From Acidimicrobiaceae bacterium (GTDB lineage: Bacteria > Actinomycetota > Acidimicrobiia > Acidimicrobiales > Poriferisodalaceae), in the NCBI GenBank assembly GCA_026713105.1, contig JAPOPC010000064.1, positions 62,001-126,000 of the forward strand: a stretch of 64,000 nucleotides of DNA, written 5' to 3'. A program made the translations under genes and the position numbers. The notes below the pieces were generated by a model, which made no database searches, had not been told where the DNA came from, and was given only the letters and a program-made list of their open reading frames with translations. This document shows positions 9,826 through 17,815 of the stretch, one piece after another. Numbering within the stretch: the first letter of the stretch is position 1; each line of letters opens with the position of its first letter.

Positions 9826-12663
9826 GTGGATCAGTACCTCCTCTTCGCGATCGTCGGCCTGGGATTCGGCGGCATCTACGCAGCGCTGTCGATGGGCTTG
9901 GTCATCACGTACCGAGGCACAGGCGTCATCAACTTCGCCACCGGGGCCATGGCCATGTGGGGGGCCTACGTCTACGACGAGCTCAGCCGCACCGGCGACC
10001 TCGTGCTGCCGGTGGTGGTCCTGCGCAACCGAATCGGCCTCGGAGGCAGCTCAGGCACGGTGCCGTTCGCAGTGGCGATCATCCTCGCGGTGCTGTCGTG
10101 CAGCCTCATCGGCCTCATGGTGCATTTTCTCGTGTTCCGGCCGCTTCGACGCGCTCCGATCCTGGCTCGCGTCGTGGCGTCGGTGGGCGTGCTGCTGGTG
10201 ATCCAAGCCATGATCGTGATGCACTTCACCAGCACAGCCCGCGTCGTCGCTCCGATCTTGCCGAACGAACCGGTGAGCTTCGCGGGCATCAGCTTCTCGC
10301 GCGACCGCCTGTGGCTTACCGCCGTCGTGCTGGCGACTGCCGTGGTGGCCTGGGCATGGTTCCGCTTCACGCGACTGGGGCTCGCCACGCGGGCATCCAC
10401 CGAGAACGAGCGGGCGGTCAGTCTGGCCCGCTACTCGCCGCAGATGCTGGCGGGCTCCACGTGGGTGCTGTCGAGCACCGTCGTCGGCTTCATCGTCATC
10501 CTGACCTCGCCGATCGTCACCTTGAGCCCCTTGACCTACATCCTCGCGATCGTGCCCGCGCTGGCCGCGGCGGTCATCGGTCGCCTGCTGTCGATCGCCG
10601 TAACCGTGGCGGCGGCGTTCGGCCTCGGCATCTTCCAGTCGATCGTCGTCTACCAGACCACCAACCCGTGGTGGCCCGACTGGGCCATCACCGGGATTTC
10701 CCATGCACTGCCGTTCGGCGTCATCGTGATCGCCCTGTTCGGCTTGGGTCACACGCTGCCGTCCCGCGGCGCTGTCGAAGCCGATGCCCTGCCCGAGGTG
10801 GTGAGGCCGAAGATGCGCCCCGGTGTGGTGACAGCCGTCGTGGTGGCCGCAATCGTGCTGACCGTGGTGACCCAAGGCAGCTATCGCATCGGGATCATCA
10901 CCAGCATGATCATGACCATCGTCATGCTGTCGCTGGTGGTGCTGACCGGCCTCGTCGGCCAGATCTCGCTGGCCCAAGCCGCGATCGCAGGGGCGTCAGG
11001 CTTTGCGCTCAGCAAGCTGGGCGACTCCCTCGGCATCCCATTTCCCATCTCCCTGCTGCTGGCGGCACTCATGGCCACCGGCTTCGGCCTCGTGGTGGGT
11101 ATCTCCGCCCTGCGGATCCGCGGCGCGCAGCTTGCTGTGGTCACGCTGGCGGGTGCCGTAGCGCTCGAGGAATTCGTATTCCGCAACACCGCCATCACCG
11201 GCCTGTATGGCAACCCGATTTCGGGGCCGTCGCTCTTCGGTGTCGACCTGTCCATCCGCGAAGGCAGGAATTTCGCGCGCATGGAATTCGGGCTCTTGGT
11301 GGTCGCGGTGGTGACCGTGTGCGCGATCGCCGTGGGAAACCTGGCGCGCAGCGCTACGGGGCGCCGGTTCCTGGCCGTGCGCTCGAATGAGCGGGCCGGG
11401 GCGTCGATCGGCATCTCGGTGGCCAAGACCAAGATGCTGGCGTTCGGGATCGCGTCGTTCCTCGCCGGCCTCGGCGGCGCATTCATCGGCTACAGCAGGG
11501 GCCAGCTGTCCGCGGAGAGCTTCGCCGTGCTGATCGGCTTGAGTTTCTTGGCGCTGGCGTACCTGTGCGGCATCACCAGCGTCGCCGGAGCAATCATCGC
11601 CGGGCTGTTCGCGCCGCTCGGCATCGTCTACATCACCACCGACCGGATCGCCGAGCTCGGCCGCTGGTACCAGTTCTCGGCTGGCGTGGCACTCGTGGTC
11701 ACCGCCATCTTCTTTCCCGAGGGCCTTGCCGGCGCGTACCGGCAGAACCTCGCACGGTTCAAGGCGGTTCGGGCAGGCAGGCGCGCCAGGGCCGCGGTCC
11801 GCGGCGGCGAGTTCGGCACTGTGTTTGCCGCCGATGCCGCAGAGTCTCCCGGCGAGGTCCCAGCAGCATCGCGCTACCGGCGCAAGGTGCGCCCCCGAAG
11901 CTTCGAAGATGCACCCGTCGTGCTGGATGTCACCGATCTGACGGTTCGATTCGGCGGACTGAAGGCGGTAGACGGAGCATCGCTGCGGATCCGTGAGGGC
12001 GAGATCGTCGGGCTCATCGGGCCGAACGGCGCCGGCAAGACGACATTCGTCGATGCCCTCACGGGTTTCGTCCCATCGCGGGGGCAGGTCACCTTCTGCG
12101 GGAAGCCGCTCACCAGCGAAGCACCCCATGTTCGCGCCCGGTTGGGCTTGACGCGCACATGGCAGTCGCTCGAGTTGTTCGACGACCTGACGGTGCGAGA
12201 GAACGTGCAGGTCGCCGCCGAGCGTTCCTCGTTCGGCTCCGTGCTCGCCGACTTCGTGGTGCCGACGCGACCCGCGGAAGAGTCCCGGGTGGATGGGGCG
12301 ATGGAGCTGGTCGGGCTGAACCGCGACACCGAGGTGAAGCCCGCAAGCCTGCCGCTCGGCAGCCAGAAGCTGGTCGGCGTGGCGCGGGCGTTGGTGTCGG
12401 TGCCGCGGGTGATGCTCGCCGACGAGCCCGCCGCCGGGCTGACGACGCCCGAGAGCATCGCGCTGGGTGTGCGGCTGCTTGATGTGGCTTCCGAAGGCGT
12501 GTCGATCTTGCTGATCGACCACGACATGGGTCTGGTGCTCGAGGTGTGCGACTACATCTACGTGCTCGAATTCGGCCGGGTCATCGCACAGGGCACGTCG
12601 GCCGAGATCCGCGTCAACGAGGCCGTGGTGAACGCCTACCTCGGCTCAAGCGCCGAAGCCTGA
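9826..12663 (+). CDS. Three-domain fused BCAA-type ABC transporter: LivH + LivM + LivG (copy 2)
   Basis: A 945-residue paralogue of the protein at 4752, with the same order of LivH-like, LivM-like and LivG-like domains. The first 53 residues differ from copy 1 at only five positions. The start is GTG at 9826 (MDQYLLFAIVGLG). The linker before the ATPase is less Pro-rich and more basic (ARAAVRGGEFG, then RYRRKVRPR). Walker A is GPNGAGKT, Walker B VMLADEP followed by AAGLT, H-loop IDHDM, and the signature is again non-standard, LPLGSQK. No LivF follows; the next gene converges from the other strand. Confidence 0.93.
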   Translation: MDQYLLFAIVGLGFGGIYAALSMGLVITYRGTGVINFATGAMAMWGAYVYDELSRTGDLVLPVVVLRNRIGLGGSSGTVPFAVAIILAVLSCSLIGLMVHFLVFRPLRRAPILARVVASVGVLLVIQAMIVMHFTSTARVVAPILPNEPVSFAGISFSRDRLWLTAVVLATAVVAWAWFRFTRLGLATRASTENERAVSLARYSPQMLAGSTWVLSSTVVGFIVILTSPIVTLSPLTYILAIVPALAAAVIGRLLSIAVTVAAAFGLGIFQSIVVYQTTNPWWPDWAITGISHALPFGVIVIALFGLGHTLPSRGAVEADALPEVVRPKMRPGVVTAVVVAAIVLTVVTQGSYRIGIITSMIMTIVMLSLVVLTGLVGQISLAQAAIAGASGFALSKLGDSLGIPFPISLLLAALMATGFGLVVGISALRIRGAQLAVVTLAGAVALEEFVFRNTAITGLYGNPISGPSLFGVDLSIREGRNFARMEFGLLVVAVVTVCAIAVGNLARSATGRRFLAVRSNERAGASIGISVAKTKMLAFGIASFLAGLGGAFIGYSRGQLSAESFAVLIGLSFLALAYLCGITSVAGAIIAGLFAPLGIVYITTDRIAELGRWYQFSAGVALVVTAIFFPEGLAGAYRQNLARFKAVRAGRRARAAVRGGEFGTVFAADAAESPGEVPAASRYRRKVRPRSFEDAPVVLDVTDLTVRFGGLKAVDGASLRIREGEIVGLIGPNGAGKTTFVDALTGFVPSRGQVTFCGKPLTSEAPHVRARLGLTRTWQSLELFDDLTVRENVQVAAERSSFGSVLADFVVPTRPAEESRVDGAMELVGLNRDTEVKPASLPLGSQKLVGVARALVSVPRVMLADEPAAGLTTPESIALGVRLLDVASEGVSILLIDHDMGLVLEVCDYIYVLEFGRVIAQGTSAEIRVNEAVVNAYLGSSAEA

Positions 12664-12724
12664 GCACCGCCAAGCTCGACGGCGCCGGCGGCGAATTTTC
12701 CGCGGCGGCGTCATCACTCGTGCT

Positions 12725-15124
12725 CTAGCGCTGAGCGACCGCAGCCCTGATTGCTGCATGGACCCGGGCGGGGCTGAGGGGCAGCTCGTCGATGGTGATG
12801 CCCAACGGGGCAAGTGCATCGCAGACTGCGTTCGCTATGGCGGCATAGGGACCGAGCGTGCCGCCCTCGCCCACGCCACGGATCTGGTTCAGGTTGTGGG
12901 CGGGATCGGCGATGTGGCCGAGCTCGATCGGCGGCACGCGATCGGACGAGATCGCCAAGTAGTCCATGAACGTGCCCGACTGCAGCTGCCCGTTGCCGTC
13001 GTACACCAAGTGCTCGTACAGCGCCCCGCCCACGCCCTGGGCGATGGCTCCTTGCATTTGGCCGTCCACGATCATCGGGTTGATCGCGCGCCCGGTGTCC
13101 TCCACGCACACGATGCGCTGCACGTCCACCTCGCCGGTGTCGGGGTCCACCTCGACGACGGCCGCCTGGGCACCCGCGGCAAACGTGCCGGTGATCGGGT
13201 CGTAAAAGCGAGTTGCCTCCAGTCCCGGCTCCGTGCCGGGCGGGAGGCGATGCGGCTCGAAGTAGGCGACCGCAGCGACGTCTGACAGCGACACGCCGAC
13301 AGCAGGCGCGTCGGCGGTGTGAATGAACCCGTCGTCGATGCTCAGCCACTCCGGCTCGGCTTCCAGCAGATGCGCGGCTATGACGAGCGCCTTGGCCCGC
13401 ACCGTGCGTGCTGCGAGCGTGGCCGCACCAGAGCCGATGACGCCCTGGCGGCTGGCGAACGCCCCCAGCCCGAAGGAGATCCGGTCGGTGTCACCCATCT
13501 CGACAGACACGTCGTCGACGCCGACACCCAATTCGGCTGCCACCACCTGGGCCATGGTGGTCTCGAGGCCTTGGCCTTGGGAGGTCGCCCCCATCGCCGC
13601 GGTGACTGCGCCGGCGGGGTCGATGCGCACGCTGGCCGATTCGTGCCCAGTCCGGAACGGCAGCCGCGGACCCGCCGAGGCCTTCTGTCCCAGACCGGTC
13701 AGCTCGTTGTAGCAAGCGAATCCGATCCCGACCAGCCGCCCATCGCCGCCGGGCGCGCCAGATGCCTTCTGCAACGTGCGGAAATCCTCGTAGCCGACGC
13801 GTTCGACCACTCCTTCGAGACAGTCGAGGTAGGTGCGCGAGTCGTGCACCAAGCGGGTGGGCGCGGTGTACGGCAGGTCCGCGGGTACCACCAAATTCTT
13901 GCGGCGGATGTCGAGCGGGTCGATGTCCAGCGCCGCGGCGGCGTCGTCGAGCAGGCGTTCCATCACGAACACCGTGGCGGGCCGCGCCACCCCGCGATAG
14001 GGGCCTGTCGGCGTGGTGTTGGTGGCAACGCCTTTCACGTCGCAGCGGTAGTGGCCGAGCTTGTAGGGCCCGGTCAGCAGCCCGCCCGCCATCAGCGGTT
14101 CGATGCCTGCTGTCCATGGCGGCGCGCTGTATGCGCCCACGTTGGCGTGCAGCACGGCGTCGACCGCGATGAGCGTCCCGTCGGCGTCGAAGCCAGCCCG
14201 CGCTGTGTAGTGATGGTCGCGGGCGTGCAGCGCTGTCAGCAGATGCTCCGAGCGGGTCTCAACCCAGCCGACGGGCTGGCCGAGCCGCCGAGCGAGCTGG
14301 CTCACCGCAACGTCCTCCGGATACAGCACCGCCTTGATGCCGAAGCCGCCGCCCACGTCGCCGACCAGCAACTGCACCGCGCCGTCGGGCACCCCCAACA
14401 CCTTCGCGAGGCCGTTGCGGTGCAGGTACGGGACCTGTGAGGTGGCATGCAAGGTGAGCTTGGTGCGGTCGCTGTTCCAGCGCGCCACCGCGCCCCGGCC
14501 CTCCATCGGCGTGCCGCCGTGACGGTTCGTGCGGTACTCCCGCTCGATCACCAGGTGCGCATCGGCAAGGGCCCCATCGACATCGCCGGCATCGAACACG
14601 CGTGTGACGATGAGATTGTCAGGGGCGAGTTCATGCACGGGATCGGCCGGTTCGGCTGCTGCCGCGACGGCATCGACATGGCAGGTCAGCTCGGCGTAGG
14701 TGACCTCGACCAATTCGGCAGCATCGACCGCCAGAGCTGCACTCGTGGCGACGACGGCGGCGACTGCCTCGCCCTGGTAGCGGACTTTCTGCGCCGCCAG
14801 CACCGGCTGAGGCGTCGCGATGTGGGTTGGCAGTGCCGATTCAGCCACCAGCGTCATGTGCGCAAAGTCGGCGTCGTCTCCCGTGGCGATGTCGACCACG
14901 CCGGGGGCGTCGAGCGCCGCTGAGGTGTCGATGCCCACGATGCGGGCATGCGCGACCGGGCTGCGCACGAACGCCACCGCGAGCTGCCCGTCGTAGCGGA
15001 TATTCGCGATGTAGCTGCCGCGTCCCCGCAGCAGCCGGGGGTCTTCCCGCCGCGGGATCGGCTCGCCGAACGGGCCGCCTTCGGTGGGCGCTGTCTCGTC
15101 CAGCCGGAACGGCTCGTCTGCCAC
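12725..15124 (-). CDS. Molybdopterin-dependent hydroxylase large subunit (xanthine dehydrogenase / CoxL family)
   Basis: A 799-residue protein with the aldehyde oxidase a/b hammerhead at the N-terminus (PIPRREDPRLLRGRGSYIAN) and the molybdopterin domain after it (VGDVGGGFGIK; NTTPTGPYRGVARP). GVGEGGTLGPYAA near the C-terminus carries the base-catalyst Glu of the family. The active-site loop PYRGVARP resembles form II CoxL-like enzymes, not the AYRCSFR of true CO dehydrogenase, so the substrate is probably an aldehyde, purine or aromatic heterocycle. The GTG at 15124 is chosen because GGAGGG lies 8 bases upstream; a longer ATG-start frame to 15166 lacks such a site. No FAD or [2Fe-2S] subunit gene is adjacent, although this enzyme class needs them. 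Confidence 0.9.
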   Translation of the reverse strand: MADEPFRLDETAPTEGGPFGEPIPRREDPRLLRGRGSYIANIRYDGQLAVAFVRSPVAHARIVGIDTSAALDAPGVVDIATGDDADFAHMTLVAESALPTHIATPQPVLAAQKVRYQGEAVAAVVATSAALAVDAAELVEVTYAELTCHVDAVAAAAEPADPVHELAPDNLIVTRVFDAGDVDGALADAHLVIEREYRTNRHGGTPMEGRGAVARWNSDRTKLTLHATSQVPYLHRNGLAKVLGVPDGAVQLLVGDVGGGFGIKAVLYPEDVAVSQLARRLGQPVGWVETRSEHLLTALHARDHHYTARAGFDADGTLIAVDAVLHANVGAYSAPPWTAGIEPLMAGGLLTGPYKLGHYRCDVKGVATNTTPTGPYRGVARPATVFVMERLLDDAAAALDIDPLDIRRKNLVVPADLPYTAPTRLVHDSRTYLDCLEGVVERVGYEDFRTLQKASGAPGGDGRLVGIGFACYNELTGLGQKASAGPRLPFRTGHESASVRIDPAGAVTAAMGATSQGQGLETTMAQVVAAELGVGVDDVSVEMGDTDRISFGLGAFASRQGVIGSGAATLAARTVRAKALVIAAHLLEAEPEWLSIDDGFIHTADAPAVGVSLSDVAAVAYFEPHRLPPGTEPGLEATRFYDPITGTFAAGAQAAVVEVDPDTGEVDVQRIVCVEDTGRAINPMIVDGQMQGAIAQGVGGALYEHLVYDGNGQLQSGTFMDYLAISSDRVPPIELGHIADPAHNLNQIRGVGEGGTLGPYAAIANAVCDALAPLGITIDELPLSPARVHAAIRAAVAQR

Positions 15125-15190
15125 GCTGCTTGCCCTCCGACCGGCATCCCACCGGCACGCTGGCACGCACCGGAAAGACAGTTTGGCCGC

Positions 15191-15958
15191 CTAGACCATC
15201 GAGTAGCCGCCGTTGACCGAAATGGTCTGGCCGGTCGTCCAGCCCGACAGCGGCGAGGCCAGCAGCAGCACCATCGGCGGAACGTCATCGGGTGCACCGA
15301 CCCGTCGCAACGGATACATCTTGGCGATGCGCGCCATGCGCTCGTCGTCCGCATTGCCAGTGTGGTGGGCGAACCGCTCCGAGCGCACCAGCCCGAGCGA
15401 CACGGTGTTGGCGCGGATCCCGTTGCGGCCGAATTCCTTCGCCACCGACTTCATCAAACCCATCGTCGACGCCCTTGTGGCGGCCACGCCCGCCAGGCGG
15501 CTCTCGCCGACCCGGCCGGAGTCGCCCATGAGCGACACGATCGAGCCGTCGATGCCCTCGTCGACCATGTGGCGCACGACGGCCTGCGTCATCCGCATGG
15601 TGCCCATGACGGTCACGTCAACCATGCGCTGCAAATCGTCGGCGTCGATGTCGAGGAAGGGCCCGGTGTCGGTGTACGCAGCGTTATTGACCAGCACGTC
15701 GATGCTGCCGAGCTGGCTGACCACCTCGTCGACGGTGCGCTCCACGTCGCCTCCGTTGGTGACGTCGCACCGGATCGCCAGCGCCGCGCGGCCGGCTTCC
15801 TGCACAGCGGCAGCCCCCTTTTCCGCACCCTCGCTCGATGCGTTGTAGGCGAAGGCCACGTTCGCGCCTTCGTCCGCGAACGCCGCGGCGATCGCCAGGC
15901 CGAGCCCCTGCCCTGCTCCTGTCACGAGGACGTTCTTTCCTGCCAGCTGCAGATCCAT
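15191..15958 (-). CDS. Short-chain dehydrogenase/reductase-fold protein with degenerate active site
   Basis: A 255-residue Rossmann-fold protein with the cofactor motif TGAGQGLG (TGxxxGxG), the structural NNAA motif and SIVSLMGDSG, which supplies the conserved Ser. Where the family has Tyr-x-x-x-Lys, this protein reads GVAATRAS. Aligned to the common AYSASKAA, the Tyr is Val and the Lys is Arg. It may therefore be a poor or non-canonical oxidoreductase. The ATG at 15958 is preceded by GGAG; an upstream in-frame ATG at 15991 is less likely. It lies 66 bp upstream of the CoxL-like gene and is probably in its operon. Confidence 0.88.
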   Translation of the reverse strand: MDLQLAGKNVLVTGAGQGLGLAIAAAFADEGANVAFAYNASSEGAEKGAAAVQEAGRAALAIRCDVTNGGDVERTVDEVVSQLGSIDVLVNNAAYTDTGPFLDIDADDLQRMVDVTVMGTMRMTQAVVRHMVDEGIDGSIVSLMGDSGRVGESRLAGVAATRASTMGLMKSVAKEFGRNGIRANTVSLGLVRSERFAHHTGNADDERMARIAKMYPLRRVGAPDDVPPMVLLLASPLSGWTTGQTISVNGGYSMV

Positions 15959-16043
15959 CGCACACTCCGCTTCGTGGACACCTGCCCGCATGGGGCGCCG
16001 TCAGTCTGCCAAACCCGGTGCAGCCGATCTGCGGGGTACCGCT

Positions 16044-16733
16044 ATGGTGACGATCATGGGGTACAAGCCAGTGGAACACCACCCGGCCTTCGAGGAGTAC
16101 TCCGAGACGGTGTACGAGCTTGCCGAGGACGGCGTCGAGGTCATCCAGGCACGCATCGCCGAACGGCTGGAAGTCTCGCGTCCGGCAGTATCGGAAATGA
16201 TCCGGCGTATGCAGCGAGAGGGCCTCGTCAAGGTCGACGATGACGCCCACATCACCCTCACCGACGAGGGCCAGCAAATCGCCACGACCGTGGTCCGCCG
16301 CCACCGACTGGCAGAGCGGTTCCTGACCGACATCTTGAAGCTGAACTGGGCAGACGCCCATCACGAGGCGGGTCGCTGGGAGCACGTGATCTCTCCCCTG
16401 GTGGAGCGGGCGATGATGGATGTGCTGGAAGACCCGAACACCTGCCCCCACGGCAACCCGATCCCTGGCTCCGACTACATCGCTCCCACCGATGCCAAGC
16501 CCCTGGCCGATGTCGGCACGACGGGGAGCTTCATCGTGCAGCGCATCCCCGAGGAGCTCGAATTCGAGCCCGGTCAGCTGGAGTTCCTGGAGCAATCGGG
16601 GCTCATGCCGGGGCGCTCGGGAACCGTTATGTCGATGTCGCCCGACGGCACCGCCACCGTGGAGATGGACGAAGGCACGGTGGGCGTCAGTGCGTACACG
16701 GCTGCGCGCATTCTCGTCACTGCCGGCAGCTAG
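16044..16733 (+). CDS. DtxR/IdeR/MntR-family metal-dependent transcriptional regulator
   Basis: A protein of about 229 residues: an N-terminal winged helix (ARIAERLEVSRPAVSEMIRRM), a dimerisation and metal-binding domain (RRHRLAERFL; EAGRWEHVIS; CPHGNPIPG) and a C-terminal FeoA/SH3-like domain. It is expected to repress or activate iron or manganese genes when metal is bound. Compared with IdeR/DtxR, the primary-site Met10 position appears to be Glu and Cys102 is Gly (EAGRWEHV against EACRWEHV), while the Glu-His pair is kept. ATG at 16044 or 16056 could be the start. It is followed by bfd and bfr, an iron-homeostasis context. Confidence 0.9.
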   Translation: MVTIMGYKPVEHHPAFEEYSETVYELAEDGVEVIQARIAERLEVSRPAVSEMIRRMQREGLVKVDDDAHITLTDEGQQIATTVVRRHRLAERFLTDILKLNWADAHHEAGRWEHVISPLVERAMMDVLEDPNTCPHGNPIPGSDYIAPTDAKPLADVGTTGSFIVQRIPEELEFEPGQLEFLEQSGLMPGRSGTVMSMSPDGTATVEMDEGTVGVSAYTAARILVTAGS

Positions 16734-16749
16734 GGCGCCGCGCTACTGG

Positions 16750-16775
16750 GTGCGCCCGCTGCGTGCGCCCGCTGC
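16750..16775. repeat. 13-bp direct repeat, two tandem copies
   Basis: GTGCGCCCGCTGC occurs twice head to tail just after the stop of the DtxR-family gene. There is no sign of function; it may be a replication-slippage product. Confidence 0.6.
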
Positions 16776-16887
16776 GGAGGCGGCAGAACCCTCTGCTCCC
16801 GCGATCCAGCAGGTCGCAACGTCGCAGAGTCCCCTTCCGCCTCCGCAGCTATGGCATCTGTGTCGATCGGTGCTTGCGCGCTGTGCG

Positions 16888-16906
16888 TTAGCGTCGCCTA
16901 ACATGG
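16888..16906. promoter_or_regulatory. Iron-box-like (DtxR/IdeR) operator upstream of bfd-bfr
   Basis: TTAGCGTCGCCTAACATGG matches the DtxR/IdeR consensus TTAGGTTAGCCTAACCTAA at 13 of 19 positions, including TTAG, the central GCCTAAC and a T in the outer arm. It overlaps a possible -10 (TAACAT, 16899-16904) and ends 65 bp before the bfd start. The consensus is established knowledge; that the adjacent regulator binds here is inferred. Confidence 0.5.
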
Positions 16907-16971
16907 GGCATCAAGGGCGCGTGCGCTGATGCGTGTTGCGCGGCCACGTCGCACCGGAGCCTGCCGCTGCA

Positions 16972-17202
16972 ATGATCGTCTGCCAGTGTCTCACCACCAA
17001 TGAGGCGACTATCCGCCACCTTGCCACCCAGGGAGCCGACTCTGTGGGCGAGATCGGCAGAGCATGCGGCGCGGGCACCGATTGCGGCAGCTGTCTCATG
17101 ACGATTCGAGCGGTGCTGGATCAGTGCCGGGATGTGGCGATGGACCCGGCGCACCACTCGGTGCACTCGATCGCGTTCGACCCGGTCGCCGTCGGCGCGT
17201 AA
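16972..17202 (+). CDS. bfd: Bacterioferritin-associated ferredoxin ([2Fe-2S] Bfd-like)
   Basis: A 76-residue protein beginning MIVCQCLTTNEATI. The four cluster cysteines are in the CQC pair and in CGAGTDCGSC, the Bfd pattern CxC ... CxxxxxCxxC. In studied bacteria Bfd reduces the ferric mineral inside bacterioferritin so that iron can be released. The ATG at 16972 is chosen because the protein then starts two residues before the Cys motif, as is typical; the 13 codons upstream do not resemble the family. Bacterioferritin follows 69 bp later and an iron-box-like site precedes it. Confidence 0.9.
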   Translation: MIVCQCLTTNEATIRHLATQGADSVGEIGRACGAGTDCGSCLMTIRAVLDQCRDVAMDPAHHSVHSIAFDPVAVGA

Positions 17203-17271
17203 CAATGAGGCGGCCCGTACCTCACCGTGGCCGCGGTGTGTCTTCGCGCAGCCTGCGCGTAGGGTGGAACC

Positions 17272-17748
17272 ATGCAAGGAGCGCCTGAAGTCATCGAGTT
17301 CCTGAACGAAGCACTGACTGCCGAACTGACGGCCATCAACCAGTATTTCGCCGCCTCGAAGATCGCCGACAACTGGGGCTACGGGCGCCTGGCGTCGCAG
17401 TACCACGAAGAGTCCATCGAAGAGATGCGAGACGCCGAGAAGCTCATCGAGCGCATCCTGCTGCTCGATGCGCTGCCCAATATGCAGCGCCTCGGGACCG
17501 TGATGATCGGCGAGACCGTCCCCGAACAGCTCGCGCTCGACCGCCAGCTCGAGGAGAACGCCATCGATCGCTACCGCAGCGGCGTCCGCCTGTGCCTCGA
17601 CCACGGTGATGCGGGCACCCGGGAGCTTCTCGAGCATCTGCTGGTCGGCGAGGAAGAGCATCTCGACTGGATCGAGACCCAGCAGAGCATCATCGAAGAC
17701 ATCGGCGTCGAGCGCTACCTGCAATCACAGATCGGCGACGGCGACTAA
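17272..17748 (+). CDS. bfr: Bacterioferritin
   Basis: A 158-residue four-helix ferritin that stores iron as a mineral in a 24-subunit shell. The ferroxidase ligands Glu18 and Glu51 and the later Glu (LEENA) and GEEEH Glu/His are present, as is the haem ligand Met52. The bridging His54 of E. coli Bfr is Asp here (EEMRDAEK against EMKHAD or EMRHAE). All other core residues fit the family, so this is probably a functional variant. The ATG at 17272 follows GGTGGAACC. It lies directly after bfd, and the DtxR-type regulator is upstream. Confidence 0.95.
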   Translation: MQGAPEVIEFLNEALTAELTAINQYFAASKIADNWGYGRLASQYHEESIEEMRDAEKLIERILLLDALPNMQRLGTVMIGETVPEQLALDRQLEENAIDRYRSGVRLCLDHGDAGTRELLEHLLVGEEEHLDWIETQQSIIEDIGVERYLQSQIGDGD

Positions 17749-17815
17749 CCCGACGGCGGAATCGTGGAAGCTGCAGTCTGAGCGCTTCCTGCCGCCCGAA
17801 CTTCACCGCCTCGGG

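Noticed and set aside
12664-12724. GC-rich possible terminator stem between convergent genes
   Set aside because: The arms pair poorly (several mismatches) and there is no U-tract on either strand.
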